From Thermosynechococcus sp. HN-54 (GTDB lineage: Bacteria > Cyanobacteriota > Cyanobacteriia > Thermosynechococcales > Thermosynechococcaceae): 64,000 bases of DNA. A program made the translations under genes and the position numbers. Location of the stretch: the NCBI RefSeq assembly GCF_023650955.1, contig NZ_CP098039.1:992001-1056000 (forward strand), read 5' to 3'. Each line of letters begins with the position of its first letter. Within the stretch, counting starts at the first letter, position 1. Below, one piece after another: positions 48,251 through 57,287 of this stretch. The notes below the pieces were generated by a model that searched no databases, was not told the DNA's origin, and saw only the letters and a program-made list of their open reading frames with translations.

Positions 48251-48703
48251 ATGACTATGAAAACCACACTCACCTATCGCGGCGTTCAATACGACTACGT
48301 TCCTCCGGCAGTACGCACTGAAGCAACTGATGTTGTCGCCAAATATCGGGGTTGGAACTACCACTGCACACGCGCAGTGAATCCGCCGGCTCAGCCGGTG
48401 CGGGATTTAATCTATCGCGGTGTGGCCTACCGCACGGGTCAGGCGGAAGCAGTGAATACGACAGCTGTTGCAAGTGCAGCGCAGGAAGTCAACATGCCCG
48501 CCCTTGACCTCAATCAACTTTCACGGGTCATGCTCACCCATCATCACCAAACGATTAAAAACCGCGAACAGTCCCTCCTCACACGGATGATTGCCCAAAT
48601 GGGATTACCTGCGGCCGCAGGTCACTACTGGAATCAAATTCAGGGCAAAATTAAGCCCCATCTCTGGACGAGCTACGATCGCAGTCATGCCACGATGAGC
48701 TAG
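48251..48703 (+). CDS. gifB: Glutamine synthetase inactivating factor IF17 (GifB)
   Basis: The 150-residue product has an N-terminal repeat pair of the DUF4278 type (TLTYRGVQYDY and DLIYRGVAYRT) and a C-terminal segment, MLTHHHQTIKNREQSLLTRMIAQMGL to YDRSHATMS, like the small inhibitor IF7 (HHxxIKNRxQSMLxR). Its length matches the IF17 of about 149 residues I remember from Synechocystis. GifB binds glutamine synthetase GlnA through this basic segment and inhibits it when nitrogen is ample. The riboswitch just upstream is the strongest support. ATG 48251 and 48257 are both possible; GGGG precedes each. Confidence 0.88.
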   Translation: MTMKTTLTYRGVQYDYVPPAVRTEATDVVAKYRGWNYHCTRAVNPPAQPVRDLIYRGVAYRTGQAEAVNTTAVASAAQEVNMPALDLNQLSRVMLTHHHQTIKNREQSLLTRMIAQMGLPAAAGHYWNQIQGKIKPHLWTSYDRSHATMS

Positions 48704-48748
48704 CGCACGGGTGTGATTGTCCTCTCTCAAGACTGATTCGTAACGATG

Positions 48749-48783
48749 CTCGCATTGGAGGTGTCTCTGGTGCGAGTTTTTTT
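48749..48783 (+). terminator. Rho-independent terminator of gifB
   Basis: CTCGCA (48749-48754) pairs with TGCGAG (48771-48776), with an inner GAG/CTC pairing, followed by seven T residues (48777-48783), 45 bp after the gifB stop. Confidence 0.72.
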
Positions 48784-48825
48784 ATTGCAGCCTAGGGCGG
48801 CGCTAAGCGAAGGGCTGTGCTTGGC

Positions 48826-49362
48826 CTAACTGAGCCATTCAATCTCATCAAGGTCGAGGTCGATCTCCGCTAAGTCCTCTGGATCCGCCACCTTCTTCAG
48901 GGATGCAAGGGATTGTTTTGAATGCTTGCGACTTTGGGGGGGTGTTCGCTTGATACCCGATAGGGTGGTCTTCTCGATGCGAGTACTTTCCTTGAGGGCA
49001 TTGGGGTTGAGGTATTCTAGGAAGAAGTTCACTGTTTCCTGTTTCACCCAGCCATTGAGGACGGCCAAGGCACCGAAGCGATAGCTTGCCTGCCACTGCT
49101 CCTTGAGAATTTGTTTAATTTGCTCTTCCGTCAATAAGCCCGCCTTTTTCAGGTAAAACCCAATTGGCTGCTTTTCCTTGTCTTGGATCAGTTTTGGCCA
49201 CTCTTCTACAAAAAAGTCAATCGTTTCTTGGGGCAGCCAACCATGGAGAGCAACAATTTCACCAAAGCGCAGGTTGGTATAAATGCTTTTTTCCATTAAG
49301 GCGACTTGGAGTTGGCCCCTCGTAATTAACCCCGCCTTCAGCAATAATTCACCAATTCTCAT
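48826..49362 (-). CDS. Protein with two MshEN-like (GspE N-terminal) modules, function unknown
   Basis: From ATG 49362 the product is 178 residues. It contains a duplicated module: IGELLLKAGLITRGQLQVALMEKS ... GEIVALHGWLPQETIDFF, and IGFYLKKAGLLTEEQIKQILKEQW ... GALAVLNGWVKQETVNFF. The L-G-x-x-L-x-x-x-G-L-(L/I)-T-x-x-Q-L pattern resembles the MshEN domain of type II secretion/pilus ATPases, some of which bind c-di-GMP. No ATPase follows, so these are free-standing. A basic then acidic tail (SLKKVADPEDLAEIDLDLDEIEWL) ends it. GAATTG-type start context is weak. Second-messenger binding is inference. Confidence 0.6.
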   Translation of the reverse strand: MRIGELLLKAGLITRGQLQVALMEKSIYTNLRFGEIVALHGWLPQETIDFFVEEWPKLIQDKEKQPIGFYLKKAGLLTEEQIKQILKEQWQASYRFGALAVLNGWVKQETVNFFLEYLNPNALKESTRIEKTTLSGIKRTPPQSRKHSKQSLASLKKVADPEDLAEIDLDLDEIEWLS

Positions 49363-49903
49363 GATTGCCCCTACGAGTAGAAAATCATCAACTTTCAACA
49401 ACAACGGGACATCAATTGGGTACAGCCCCTTTCACAGGGATCGAACATCCTTGCAGCAGCCAATGCCACTGTAGGACGGGTCACACGTTTTTGTGCTTAT
49501 TGTGTTTATGCACAATATGTTTAGGACATATTTCAGAAAAAGGCTGCCGTTTTTTCAAGGAAATACATCCGTTACTCTTGACAGTACCCCTAACAATGGG
49601 TGAAGTTACGAGAAATTCCTAATTGTAATAAATCTTAATACAGCTCTTTTCAGGGTGATTTCTTCACACTCATTCGGCGTGGTCAGTACAGCCTTTTTCA
49701 CAGACGCTAAATGCTCGGATGCCATTCTGTGCATTTCAGAAAAGAGCTTTGACATAAGGATGAAACACAGTCAAGACGGCTATGAGGAGAGGGTCACATC
49801 TCCTTTGGTGCGCCACATTTTAGAAAAGGTTAGAAAAGGCTTAGAAAGCGGCAAAAAGACTCAGCTCATCCTCAAATGAGGGGTCAATTAAATGAGTGAT
49901 CAA
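49363..49903. other. 541-bp gap with one doubtful small ORF
   Basis: This AT-richer stretch separates two minus-strand genes. A plus-strand frame runs from GTG 49655 to 49879 (74 codons); its last 39 codons from ATG 49760 encode a basic helical peptide (EERVTSPLVRHILEKVRKGL). No proper ribosome-binding site or recognised family supports it. TTGACA occurs at 49579 but lacks a -10 at the right spacing. No stable RNA could be recognised. Confidence 0.4.
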
Positions 49904-50170
49904 TTAGTGGTTAAGCATCCAAGGGCGACCACAGGATTGTTGTTGAAAGCGCGGCGGCTTGGGTTCTTGGGGCGATCGCTGGACAAGCTCTGGCTCGCTA
50001 CCCCGCGAGGGTCGGGGCAAGGCGGACGAGAGATTCACTGCTGGTACAGAAAAAATCCGTCGGCCAAGCTGCTGACACTCTGGGCAAAAGGCCGGCTCAC
50101 TGGACTGGGCGAGCGATCGCCATTCCTCAAAAATGCCACAGCTAGAGCAGCGAAACTCATAAAGGGGCAT
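49904..50170 (-). CDS. fmdB: FmdB-type zinc-ribbon protein
   Basis: The 88-residue product begins MPLYEFRCSSCGIFEEW and has a CxxC-x18-CxxC zinc ribbon (CSSC, CPEC), the FmdB signature. The rest is a low-complexity Pro/Arg/Gln tail. In Methylophilus, FmdB is the putative regulator beside formamidase; in cyanobacteria its role is unproven. It starts 18 bp after the fmdA stop on the same strand, so the two form an operon. Confidence 0.82.
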   Translation of the reverse strand: MPLYEFRCSSCGIFEEWRSLAQSSEPAFCPECQQLGRRIFSVPAVNLSSALPRPSRGSEPELVQRSPQEPKPPRFQQQSCGRPWMLNH

Positions 50171-50188
50171 CTTTCATCTCCAAAATAA

Positions 50189-51394
50189 TTACTTCGGCAA
50201 AATATCAATATCAAAAATCTCCGTAGGAATCGCTAAGGTACAGCAGGCGTTGGGAATATCCACAATGCCGCTGACGCGACCCTCGACTGGCGCACAACTA
50301 AGGAGAAGGTAGGCTTGCTCACCCGTAAAACCAAACTTTTTCAAATATTCAATGGCATTGAGGCAAGCACGACGATAGGCAATATGCACATCCATATAAT
50401 ACTGCTGACCCGTGTATTCATCGACCGAAATGCCCTCAAAGACGAGGTATTCTGAGTAGCGGGGTTCGACTGGTCCTGGCTTGAAGATCGGGTTTACCAA
50501 GCCATACTTTTCTACACCACCTTTGATGAGATCAACATGCAGGTCAATGTAGCCCGACATCTCAATCGCGCCGCAGAAGGAAATTTCCCCATCGCCTTGG
50601 GAAAAGTGAATATCGCCCATTGAGAGCTTTGCTCCCTCCACATAAACGGGGAAATAAATGCGGGTTCCCTTGGAGAGGTTTTTAATATCACAGTTGCCGC
50701 CATGCTCGCGAGGGGGTACGGTTCGTGCTGCTTCCGCTGCTACCCGTGCATATTCCGACCGTGGCAATGTGCCAAGAATGGCATTTTGAGGATTGGGTAG
50801 GGCGGCATAAACGGGTAGATTTCCTGATAAGCCTGCGCCATAGGTTCGTAGATCAGGTGCCCGATTCACCAGATCCCGTTCCCGCTGATTCCACTTGGCC
50901 AGCAGTTCATGGGAGGGAGCACAGCCAATTAGCCCCGGATGGATGATACCAGCAAACTTGACATGGGGAATGTGGCGAGAGGAGGTATAAATCCCTTGGA
51001 AGTCCCAAATCGCCTTTGCAGCCTTCGGGAAGTGATCCGTCAGGAAACCGCCACCATTTTCTTTGGCAAAGATACCTGTAAATCCCCACTCATCCCCCTG
51101 CAGGGCGCCAATATCCAACAGATCAACAACAAGAATATCGCCGGGTTGGGCGCCATTCACCCAAATCGGTCCGCTCAGGACATGAACAACCGATAAATCA
51201 ACATTTTCAATATCTTCAGGGCTGTCGTTGTTCTTAATTTGGCCGTCCGTCCAATCCTTGCACTCAATACGGAAGACATCACCGGGATTGACTGAAACCA
51301 CTGCGGGGATCTCTGGATGCCAGCGATTATGCCCCGGCAGTTCTTGCTGATCCATGGGCTTAGTCAGATCCACTTTGAACAGGGTTTTCGGCAT
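50189..51394 (-). CDS. fmdA: Formamidase/acetamidase
   Basis: The 401-residue product, from ATG 51394 with GGAG nine bases upstream, is an FmdA/AmdA metalloenzyme: GDVFRIECKDWTDGQIKNNDSPEDIENVDLSVVHVLSGPIWV, EHGGNCDIKNLSKGTRIYFPV and GDIHFSQGDGEISFCGAIEM are family blocks. It hydrolyses formamide or acetamide to ammonia and the acid, a nitrogen-scavenging route that suits the nitrogen-control genes nearby. The family is not related to amidase-signature enzymes. fmdB is downstream. No transporter or regulator is adjacent. Confidence 0.9.
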   Translation of the reverse strand: MPKTLFKVDLTKPMDQQELPGHNRWHPEIPAVVSVNPGDVFRIECKDWTDGQIKNNDSPEDIENVDLSVVHVLSGPIWVNGAQPGDILVVDLLDIGALQGDEWGFTGIFAKENGGGFLTDHFPKAAKAIWDFQGIYTSSRHIPHVKFAGIIHPGLIGCAPSHELLAKWNQRERDLVNRAPDLRTYGAGLSGNLPVYAALPNPQNAILGTLPRSEYARVAAEAARTVPPREHGGNCDIKNLSKGTRIYFPVYVEGAKLSMGDIHFSQGDGEISFCGAIEMSGYIDLHVDLIKGGVEKYGLVNPIFKPGPVEPRYSEYLVFEGISVDEYTGQQYYMDVHIAYRRACLNAIEYLKKFGFTGEQAYLLLSCAPVEGRVSGIVDIPNACCTLAIPTEIFDIDILPK

Positions 51395-51455
51395 AGGGAC
51401 GGACTCCAACGATTGGCAGCGTGCTCACCTGTAACTCAGTACACATGAGCAATCA

Positions 51456-52724
51456 TTGAGATGTTGTTTAGATTTAGTATTGGAGCAAGACCTCGGTGCA
51501 TCTGTATCTCTAGATACGAAAACAGTGTTGGACTTCGTCAAAGTCGCTGCTCAAATGGGAACGGTGGGTCAAGTGATCCGCCAAGGGGCGATCGCTAGCC
51601 AACAAAAACAAGCCCGTGCCCTCGAAGTCTTGACAGCGATGGCAGAGAATTTAGAGCACTATCGCCAAGCCATCCAAGCGTGGGGTGAGTCCTTTCCCTT
51701 TCATGCTGCTGAACCCATTGAATCCCTGACGGTGAAGCACGCTGTCCCCCCTGCCCCAAGGGCGCACACAATTTTTGCCACCGATGGCTCGCAAATTGCC
51801 CCCAGTCACCACGAAATTGCCTACTGCTATTTGATCAACGTGGGACGGGTGGCGATCGCCTACGGTCAAGGGCAACGCCCCCATTTAGATAGCGTGCCGC
51901 AGTTGGTTTATGACCCCGATGAATTGGGGCGATCGCGGGGCTGGGGACTTACCATAGAAGACTGGTTACGCTACCGCCGTACCCAGACGGAAATTCTTGC
52001 CCTCGTTGAACTCATTCAAACTCACAAGGAGCAAGCTCCCAGCTTAGCACTCGTGGATGGTTCACTCATTTTTTGGGCATGGGAGTCACTGCCGCCAATG
52101 GTGCGTGAGGAATTGTTGATGCCCATCTTAGCTGCTTGGGATGAATTGCGAGCCAAGCGAATTCCCTTGGTGGGCTATGTCAGCGCCTCCCGCAGTCAGG
52201 AAACAGTGAATTTTCTGCGTTTGGGGGGTTGCCCCTACCCTGAACCCAACTGTGCCCTCCACTGTGGTCAGACAAGTCAAACTGGCTTCGAGGCGACTCG
52301 CGATCGCCTACCCTGTCAGGTCTTTGAGCCGTTGCGGGATGTCCTTCTCTGGCAAGCGCACTTAGCACCGCAACAGTATAGCCCCCTCTGGCGTAGCCGC
52401 AGTCGCATTCTGGAACATTACGGCGAACATCATATCTACGTTGCTTATCTCCACAGTGGCTCGGAAGTGGTGCGTTTGGAAGTGCCTCAATGGGTGGCGC
52501 GGGATGCAGACCTGTGGCAACAGGCGGTCGCGTTGACGGCAGCACAAATTGAAAAAGGCCGGGGTTACCCTGTGGCACTGGCGGAAGCCCATAATTTAGC
52601 CGTTGTGCGCGGCAGCGATCGCCAGCGCTTTTTTGCTTTACTGGAACGGGAACTGATTAAAGCAGGACACTGGCATGTGGCTCCTTCCCCCAAAGAGCAA
52701 CGCAAACGCCAAAGTATTGCCTAG
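51456..52724 (+). CDS. nurA: NurA-family nuclease
   Basis: The product has the NurA core: FATDGSQIAPSHHEIAYCYLINVG with catalytic Asp 110, SLALVDGSLIFWAWE, and the C-terminal ATP/metal region HIYVAYLHSGSEVVRLEVP. NurA is a 5'-3' nuclease that, in archaea, works with the HerA translocase in double-strand-break end resection; no herA is here. Length is 422 residues from TTG 51456, but no start has a ribosome-binding site, so the N-terminal 20 or so residues are uncertain. lnt overlaps its last 50 bp in another frame. Confidence 0.85.
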   Translation: MRCCLDLVLEQDLGASVSLDTKTVLDFVKVAAQMGTVGQVIRQGAIASQQKQARALEVLTAMAENLEHYRQAIQAWGESFPFHAAEPIESLTVKHAVPPAPRAHTIFATDGSQIAPSHHEIAYCYLINVGRVAIAYGQGQRPHLDSVPQLVYDPDELGRSRGWGLTIEDWLRYRRTQTEILALVELIQTHKEQAPSLALVDGSLIFWAWESLPPMVREELLMPILAAWDELRAKRIPLVGYVSASRSQETVNFLRLGGCPYPEPNCALHCGQTSQTGFEATRDRLPCQVFEPLRDVLLWQAHLAPQQYSPLWRSRSRILEHYGEHHIYVAYLHSGSEVVRLEVPQWVARDADLWQQAVALTAAQIEKGRGYPVALAEAHNLAVVRGSDRQRFFALLERELIKAGHWHVAPSPKEQRKRQSIA

Positions 52725-54207
52725 GTGGCTGCTGTTCGTTGGTTTCGGCATCGCGGGTTGGGGAATGCAGTTGGCGCTACCGCCAGTAAGCGGGTGGTTC
52801 TTGGCCTTCATAGGAATTGTGCCCCTGTGGTGGCAGTGTCAGGTTTTATCGCCACTGTGGGCAGCGATCGCTGGGCTGTGTTGGGGATGGGGGTTCTACG
52901 GCAGTAGCTTGGTCTGGGTGTGGGATCTGCATCCCCTGACGTGGATCGGTATTGCCCCAGTCCCCAGTTGGCTAATCTCGCGGGGGATTTGGCTTTTCCT
53001 CAGCAGTTGGGGGGCAGTCCTGAGTGGGAGTTGGGCGTTTTTGATGGCACGCTATGGTGTGCAGCGATCCGCCCCTTGGCAACTCCTGTGGGGTGTGACC
53101 CTTTGGTGTGCCCTTGAAGCCCTCTGGAGCTATTCGCCCCTGTGGTGGATTAGTTTATCCCTGACCCAAAGCCCAACGGGACTCGTTCAACTCGGTCGTC
53201 TGGCGGGACCCACCACGATTACGGCAGTCGTGATAACAGTGAATGGCTTGGTCACCCTCAGTCTGCGGCGGCAAAAGTGGGCAAGGGTCTGGCTTGCGAT
53301 AACCCTCGCAGGGGCGATCGCCCTCAATGGTGTTTTAGGCGCGAGTGTCATTGCCGATCAAGGGGAATCCCTACGGGTGGGTTTGATCCAAGGCAATATC
53401 CCGACACGGGAAAAGCTCACTCCAGAGGGTATTCGCCGCGCATGGCAGGACTATCCCCGTGGCTATCGGCAACTGGTGGCTTTGGGAGTGGATGCGGTCT
53501 TGACCCCTGAAGGAGCACTGCCGATTGTGTGGCAGCCACACCAAGTCAATCCCATCACCAGCGCTGTTCGCGAGGCGGGTGTGCCCCTGTGGTTAGGGAC
53601 ATTTATGGAGACGGCGGGGGGACATCATCAGGTGCTCCTGACCCTCGATGGGCAGGGGGAGATTTACAGTCGCTACAACAAAGTCAACCTTGTTCTGTTG
53701 GGGGAATATATTCCCGATTGGCTGGGGGGGGTAGTACAGCGGTTATCCACCTTGCGATCGCGCCTAATGCCGGGAGACCCAGCGCAAGTGTTTGCCACCC
53801 CTTGGGGCAATGCTGTTGTCCTGATTTGCTTTGAATCGGCGTTTTCCCACCGCAGTCGCTGGCAACTGGTGCATGGGGGGCAGTTCATTCTCAGTATTGC
53901 CAACAATGATCCCTACCGTCGCCAACTGATGACCCAGCACCATGGCCATGATGTGTTACGGGCTGTCGAGGGGGATCGCTGGCTCGTCCGCTCTACGAAT
54001 ACGGGTCTGTCTGCGGTGATTGCCCCTACAGGGGAAACCCTTTGGCTCTCCGACCCTGACGAGTTTGTGATTCATCGGGCAACCATTTTTCAACGGCAGA
54101 CCCAAACCCTCTACATCCGCTATGGGGATTGGTTACTGCCCCTGTTGCTGGGGGGGCTTATCCTGCTGGAGGGCTTACCCGCTCTTCGACCACGAGCGTT
54201 GCACTGA
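52675..54207 (+). CDS. lnt: Apolipoprotein N-acyltransferase
   Basis: The 510-residue product has about six N-terminal membrane helices, then a nitrilase-type domain with the catalytic triad Glu (LTPEGALPIVW), Lys (YNKVNLVLLGEY) and Cys (VVLICFESAFSHRSR). Lnt transfers an acyl chain to the N-terminal cysteine of lipoproteins after signal peptidase II. It starts 50 bp inside the nurA frame, and its end overlaps the convergent DUF3598 gene by 50 bp, so both ends are shared with neighbours. Confidence 0.93.
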   Translation: MWLLPPKSNANAKVLPRWLLFVGFGIAGWGMQLALPPVSGWFLAFIGIVPLWWQCQVLSPLWAAIAGLCWGWGFYGSSLVWVWDLHPLTWIGIAPVPSWLISRGIWLFLSSWGAVLSGSWAFLMARYGVQRSAPWQLLWGVTLWCALEALWSYSPLWWISLSLTQSPTGLVQLGRLAGPTTITAVVITVNGLVTLSLRRQKWARVWLAITLAGAIALNGVLGASVIADQGESLRVGLIQGNIPTREKLTPEGIRRAWQDYPRGYRQLVALGVDAVLTPEGALPIVWQPHQVNPITSAVREAGVPLWLGTFMETAGGHHQVLLTLDGQGEIYSRYNKVNLVLLGEYIPDWLGGVVQRLSTLRSRLMPGDPAQVFATPWGNAVVLICFESAFSHRSRWQLVHGGQFILSIANNDPYRRQLMTQHHGHDVLRAVEGDRWLVRSTNTGLSAVIAPTGETLWLSDPDEFVIHRATIFQRQTQTLYIRYGDWLLPLLLGGLILLEGLPALRPRALH

Positions 54208-54997
54208 CCCACTCGCCGCGATCGCCATAGGTACGAATGAGGCGCTGCCGCTGCCCTTCTGCCCATAACCAGCCCACCTCCACAAAGAAGGGATGGCGAA
54301 AGGATACCTGCAAGGGGGTCAGGCTAGAGGTACCATCGGGTAGCAACAACAGTTGCTTGGGTTGATCCGTATCGGTAAAGTGTAGGCAGGAGCCAGCAAT
54401 GGTGGCGGATGTTTTCACCTCTTGGTCAGGGGTTTGCAGCAGTTGGTAAAGACGATCGCCCTCGCGCCAGAGGGTCAGTTGGGTTGGGGTTTCGGTGGGC
54501 GATCGCCAGTCGGCATAGACGGTGTAGGCGGTACCGCGCCATTCCCCTAAGAGTTGATCCACGGTTAAGGGGGGACGTTCAACGGCGTTACGGTGGGCAC
54601 GAAACTCGCGAATTAGAGTCATGGATTGGAGGTGCTGATTTTTGTCAAAGAGCTGGACAAAGCGCAGCCGGCGATCGCCCATGACAAAGCCATACTCTGC
54701 GCCAAACTCGGCAAAGGGCGCCACCTGCAACGATCCCTTAGAAAAAGCACCTGTTGGGAAAAACACATTTTGGCGGCCAATGGTGCTGTATTCCTGAACA
54801 GTCTCACTGGTGGGGGGCTGATCAAGGCCATTGCCAAAGCGTCGCAGTTCAAAACGCACCCGCTGGCCATCGGCGGTATCGGCAAGGATTAAAATCGAGG
54901 GCACAGAGGTTCCTAGTTCACCGGTGGGGCTGACCGCCGTAAACGAGCCATGCCATTCCCCAAGATTTTTGCGAAAATTTTCCCAATTTGTTGTCAT
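54158..54997 (-). CDS. DUF3598-family protein, function unknown
   Basis: From ATG 54997 the product is 279 residues with beta-strand-rich sequence: NLGEWHGSFTAVSPTGE, a repeat-like LLGEWRGTAYTVYADW halfway, and GDRRLRFVQLFDKN. The duplicated GEW(H/R)G element suggests two lipocalin-like barrels, the DUF3598 arrangement found mostly in cyanobacteria. Relatives of CpeT/CpcT bilin lyases share the lipocalin fold, but no lyase residues are identified. The frame runs upstream to 55165 without a site; its 3' end overlaps lnt by 50 bp. Confidence 0.72.
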   Translation of the reverse strand: MTTNWENFRKNLGEWHGSFTAVSPTGELGTSVPSILILADTADGQRVRFELRRFGNGLDQPPTSETVQEYSTIGRQNVFFPTGAFSKGSLQVAPFAEFGAEYGFVMGDRRLRFVQLFDKNQHLQSMTLIREFRAHRNAVERPPLTVDQLLGEWRGTAYTVYADWRSPTETPTQLTLWREGDRLYQLLQTPDQEVKTSATIAGSCLHFTDTDQPKQLLLLPDGTSSLTPLQVSFRHPFFVEVGWLWAEGQRQRLIRTYGDRGEWVSATLVVEERVSPPAG

Positions 54998-55167
54998 TGA
55001 TTTATTGCCGCTGTGTGCCACCACCATCCTATAGAAATATAGGAAATCAAGTATTGGCGATCCTGCCAATTTTGAACTGGCCGGCGATCGCCTACGGTCA
55101 GAAAAAACTTTGATAGGATGGGGAGTGTCAGGGCGCTGACGAACGATCGCGATTGGGAGACCCACGC

Positions 55168-56034
55168 ATGACCACCGACCTCTTTGACTCAGGGGCTGGT
55201 CGCATTTTAATTGTCGATGATACCCCCGAAAATGTTGAAGTTTTAACCACGCTGCTGCAACTTGAAGGCTACGATGTGCGCGGTGCCATCAGTGGCCAAA
55301 TGGCGCTCATGGGCATTGAGGCAGAACCCCCCGATGTCATCCTGCTGGACATCATGATGCCCGACATGAACGGCTACGAGGTCTGTCAGACTCTGAAAGA
55401 GAATCCCAAAACGAAGCATATCCCGGTTATTTTTATTAGTGCTTTGGATGATGTGTTTGATAAAGTCAAGGCCTTTGAGATTGGCGGTGCTGACTACATC
55501 ACCAAACCCTTCCAACAGGCGGAAGTGCTCGCACGGGTAAAAAATCAGTTGACCATTGCCCTCCTGCAGCGCAAACTGCGGCAAAAAAACGCCCTACTGC
55601 AAAAGCAAAATCAGCAGTTACAGCAAATTGCCGAAGAACGCCGTGAATTGGTTTCCTCGCTGCAAGCAGCCCAAGAGCAATATCGGCAAATGTTTGAGGA
55701 GGCAGTGGTGGGGATTTACCAAAGCTCGCCAGAGGGCGTTTACTTCAAGGTGAATGATGCCCTAGCGCGCATCTATGGCTATGCTGACGCCGAAGATTGG
55801 CTAGCGGATATTGAGCACCACAATCAACGTCCCTACGTGGAGGAGAGCAGTTGGGAAAAGTTCCAGCAGCAAATTCAAGCGCGGGGAGTTGTGCGCAATT
55901 TAGTTTCAAAGGTCTATCGCGCCGACCAAACCATCACAACCATCTGTGAGTGTGCCCGCCCCGTCAAGAGTGAGGATGGCCAACTCCTATACTATGAGGG
56001 GTTTGTCTTTGAACTGCCCACCCGCAATCCATGA
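55168..56034 (+). CDS. Response regulator with REC, coiled-coil and PAS domains
   Basis: From ATG 55168 the product is 288 residues. Residues 12-125 form a receiver domain with acidic pocket VDD (16-18), phospho-acceptor Asp 61 in LLDIMMPDMNGYE, Ser 91 and Lys 113. A coiled coil (RKLRQKNALLQKQNQQLQQI) leads to a PAS domain (YRQMFEEAVVGIYQSSPEGVYFKVNDALARIYGY to the end). There is no output domain, so signalling must be by protein contact. Its stop overlaps the glcE ATG by four bases, so it is translated with the glycolate dehydrogenase genes. Confidence 0.88.
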   Translation: MTTDLFDSGAGRILIVDDTPENVEVLTTLLQLEGYDVRGAISGQMALMGIEAEPPDVILLDIMMPDMNGYEVCQTLKENPKTKHIPVIFISALDDVFDKVKAFEIGGADYITKPFQQAEVLARVKNQLTIALLQRKLRQKNALLQKQNQQLQQIAEERRELVSSLQAAQEQYRQMFEEAVVGIYQSSPEGVYFKVNDALARIYGYADAEDWLADIEHHNQRPYVEESSWEKFQQQIQARGVVRNLVSKVYRADQTITTICECARPVKSEDGQLLYYEGFVFELPTRNP

Positions 56035-57278
56035 AACAAACGCTGAGCGCCCTGTTGGGGGATGCCGCCGTTCATTCTGTTGCTGAATTGGGCGATCGCG
56101 CCCCTCACCTGCGTCCCTACCTTCCTGAGCATGCCCTGCTAGTGACTCCCCCTACCCCCGAACAGGGAGCAGAGGTGATTGCCTGTGCCCAGCGGGAAGG
56201 CTGGCGGGTATTGCCCATCGGGGCGAGCAGCAAACTCAACTGGCTCGGGAACACCCCCAAGGCAGATATCTTTCTGCGGACAACAGCGTGGCAGAAGCTC
56301 ATTGATCATGCGGCTGCCGATATGACCGTGACAACCCAAGTGGGCATTCCCTTTCAGCAGCTCCAGCACCACCTAGCACCGGCAGGACAGTGGATTGCCG
56401 CCGATCCCCTCTTTCGGGAAACGGCCACCCTTGGCGGCTGCTTGGCCACCCAGAGTAATGGCACCCTGCGGCAGCGGTATGGGTCGTGGCGCGATCAATT
56501 GTTGGGGGTGAAGTTCATTCGCAGCGATGGCCAAATCGTCAAAGCAGGGGGTCGGGTGGTCAAAAATGTTGCCGGCTACGACCTGATGAAACTTCTGATC
56601 GGCAGCTATGGCACACTGGGGATTCTGACCGAAGTGACGTTGCGGGTGTACCCCCTGCCGGATGCGGTACAAATCTGGCACTTGCAGGGGGAAGTTTCTG
56701 CCTTGGCCAAGGGACTTGAGGTGATTTTGACGAGTTCCCTTGCGCCGGCGCGGTGTGTGTTGCGCCTTGAACCACGGGGGACGCTGCTGCTGGAATTAGA
56801 ATTCCATACCCTGCGGGAAGTGCTCGCCTCGGGCAGGTTGGGCGATCGCCTGAGCCACATTGCTCAAAGCCATCAGCTTCAGTTGGAACACCAAGATCCC
56901 CCCACCATTACGCTGAACCCCACCCCCGATCAAGTGATTTTGAAAATCGGCGTGCCTCTGAGTGAAATGTTGGCTGCCCTCACCCAGCTGCAGCAGTTGA
57001 CAAGGGAATTGGCCTGTGAGTGTCGGGGGGAAATGAGTGCAGGGGTCGGTTACGCCTATCTCCACGGACAGGAAGAGCATCTGCGCCAACTCATTCTCAG
57101 GCTGCGCCAAGGGCTACCACGGGGCTATGTCAGCGTCTTGGCTGCTCCTTTGAGTCTCAAGCAGCAACTGGATCCTTGGGATTATCGCGGTAATGCCCTT
57201 GAATTGATGCGGAACCTTAAGCAACAATTGGATGCAACGGGTGTCTTTGGCACTGGCGTTTTTGTTGGCAATCTTTAG
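56031..57278 (+). CDS. glcE: Glycolate dehydrogenase FAD-binding subunit GlcE
   Basis: The 415-residue product has the PP-loop-like FAD motif of the FAD_binding_4 family: CAQREGWRVLPIGASSKLNWLG, PLFRETATLGGCLATQSNG and GGRVVKNVAGYDLMKLLIGSYGTLGILTEVTLRVYPLP. In GlcDEF, GlcE is the second flavoprotein of membrane-associated glycolate dehydrogenase, which oxidises photorespiratory glycolate to glyoxylate. glcF follows after nine bases; glcD is not here. Its ATG overlaps the regulator gene's TGA. Confidence 0.92.
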   Translation: MKQTLSALLGDAAVHSVAELGDRAPHLRPYLPEHALLVTPPTPEQGAEVIACAQREGWRVLPIGASSKLNWLGNTPKADIFLRTTAWQKLIDHAAADMTVTTQVGIPFQQLQHHLAPAGQWIAADPLFRETATLGGCLATQSNGTLRQRYGSWRDQLLGVKFIRSDGQIVKAGGRVVKNVAGYDLMKLLIGSYGTLGILTEVTLRVYPLPDAVQIWHLQGEVSALAKGLEVILTSSLAPARCVLRLEPRGTLLLELEFHTLREVLASGRLGDRLSHIAQSHQLQLEHQDPPTITLNPTPDQVILKIGVPLSEMLAALTQLQQLTRELACECRGEMSAGVGYAYLHGQEEHLRQLILRLRQGLPRGYVSVLAAPLSLKQQLDPWDYRGNALELMRNLKQQLDATGVFGTGVFVGNL

Positions 57279-57287
57279 GCCATTTCA

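Noticed and set aside
49655-49879. 74-codon plus-strand frame in the gap before fmdB
   Set aside because: No ribosome-binding site, family or promoter supports it; kept only as a doubtful note under the gap.
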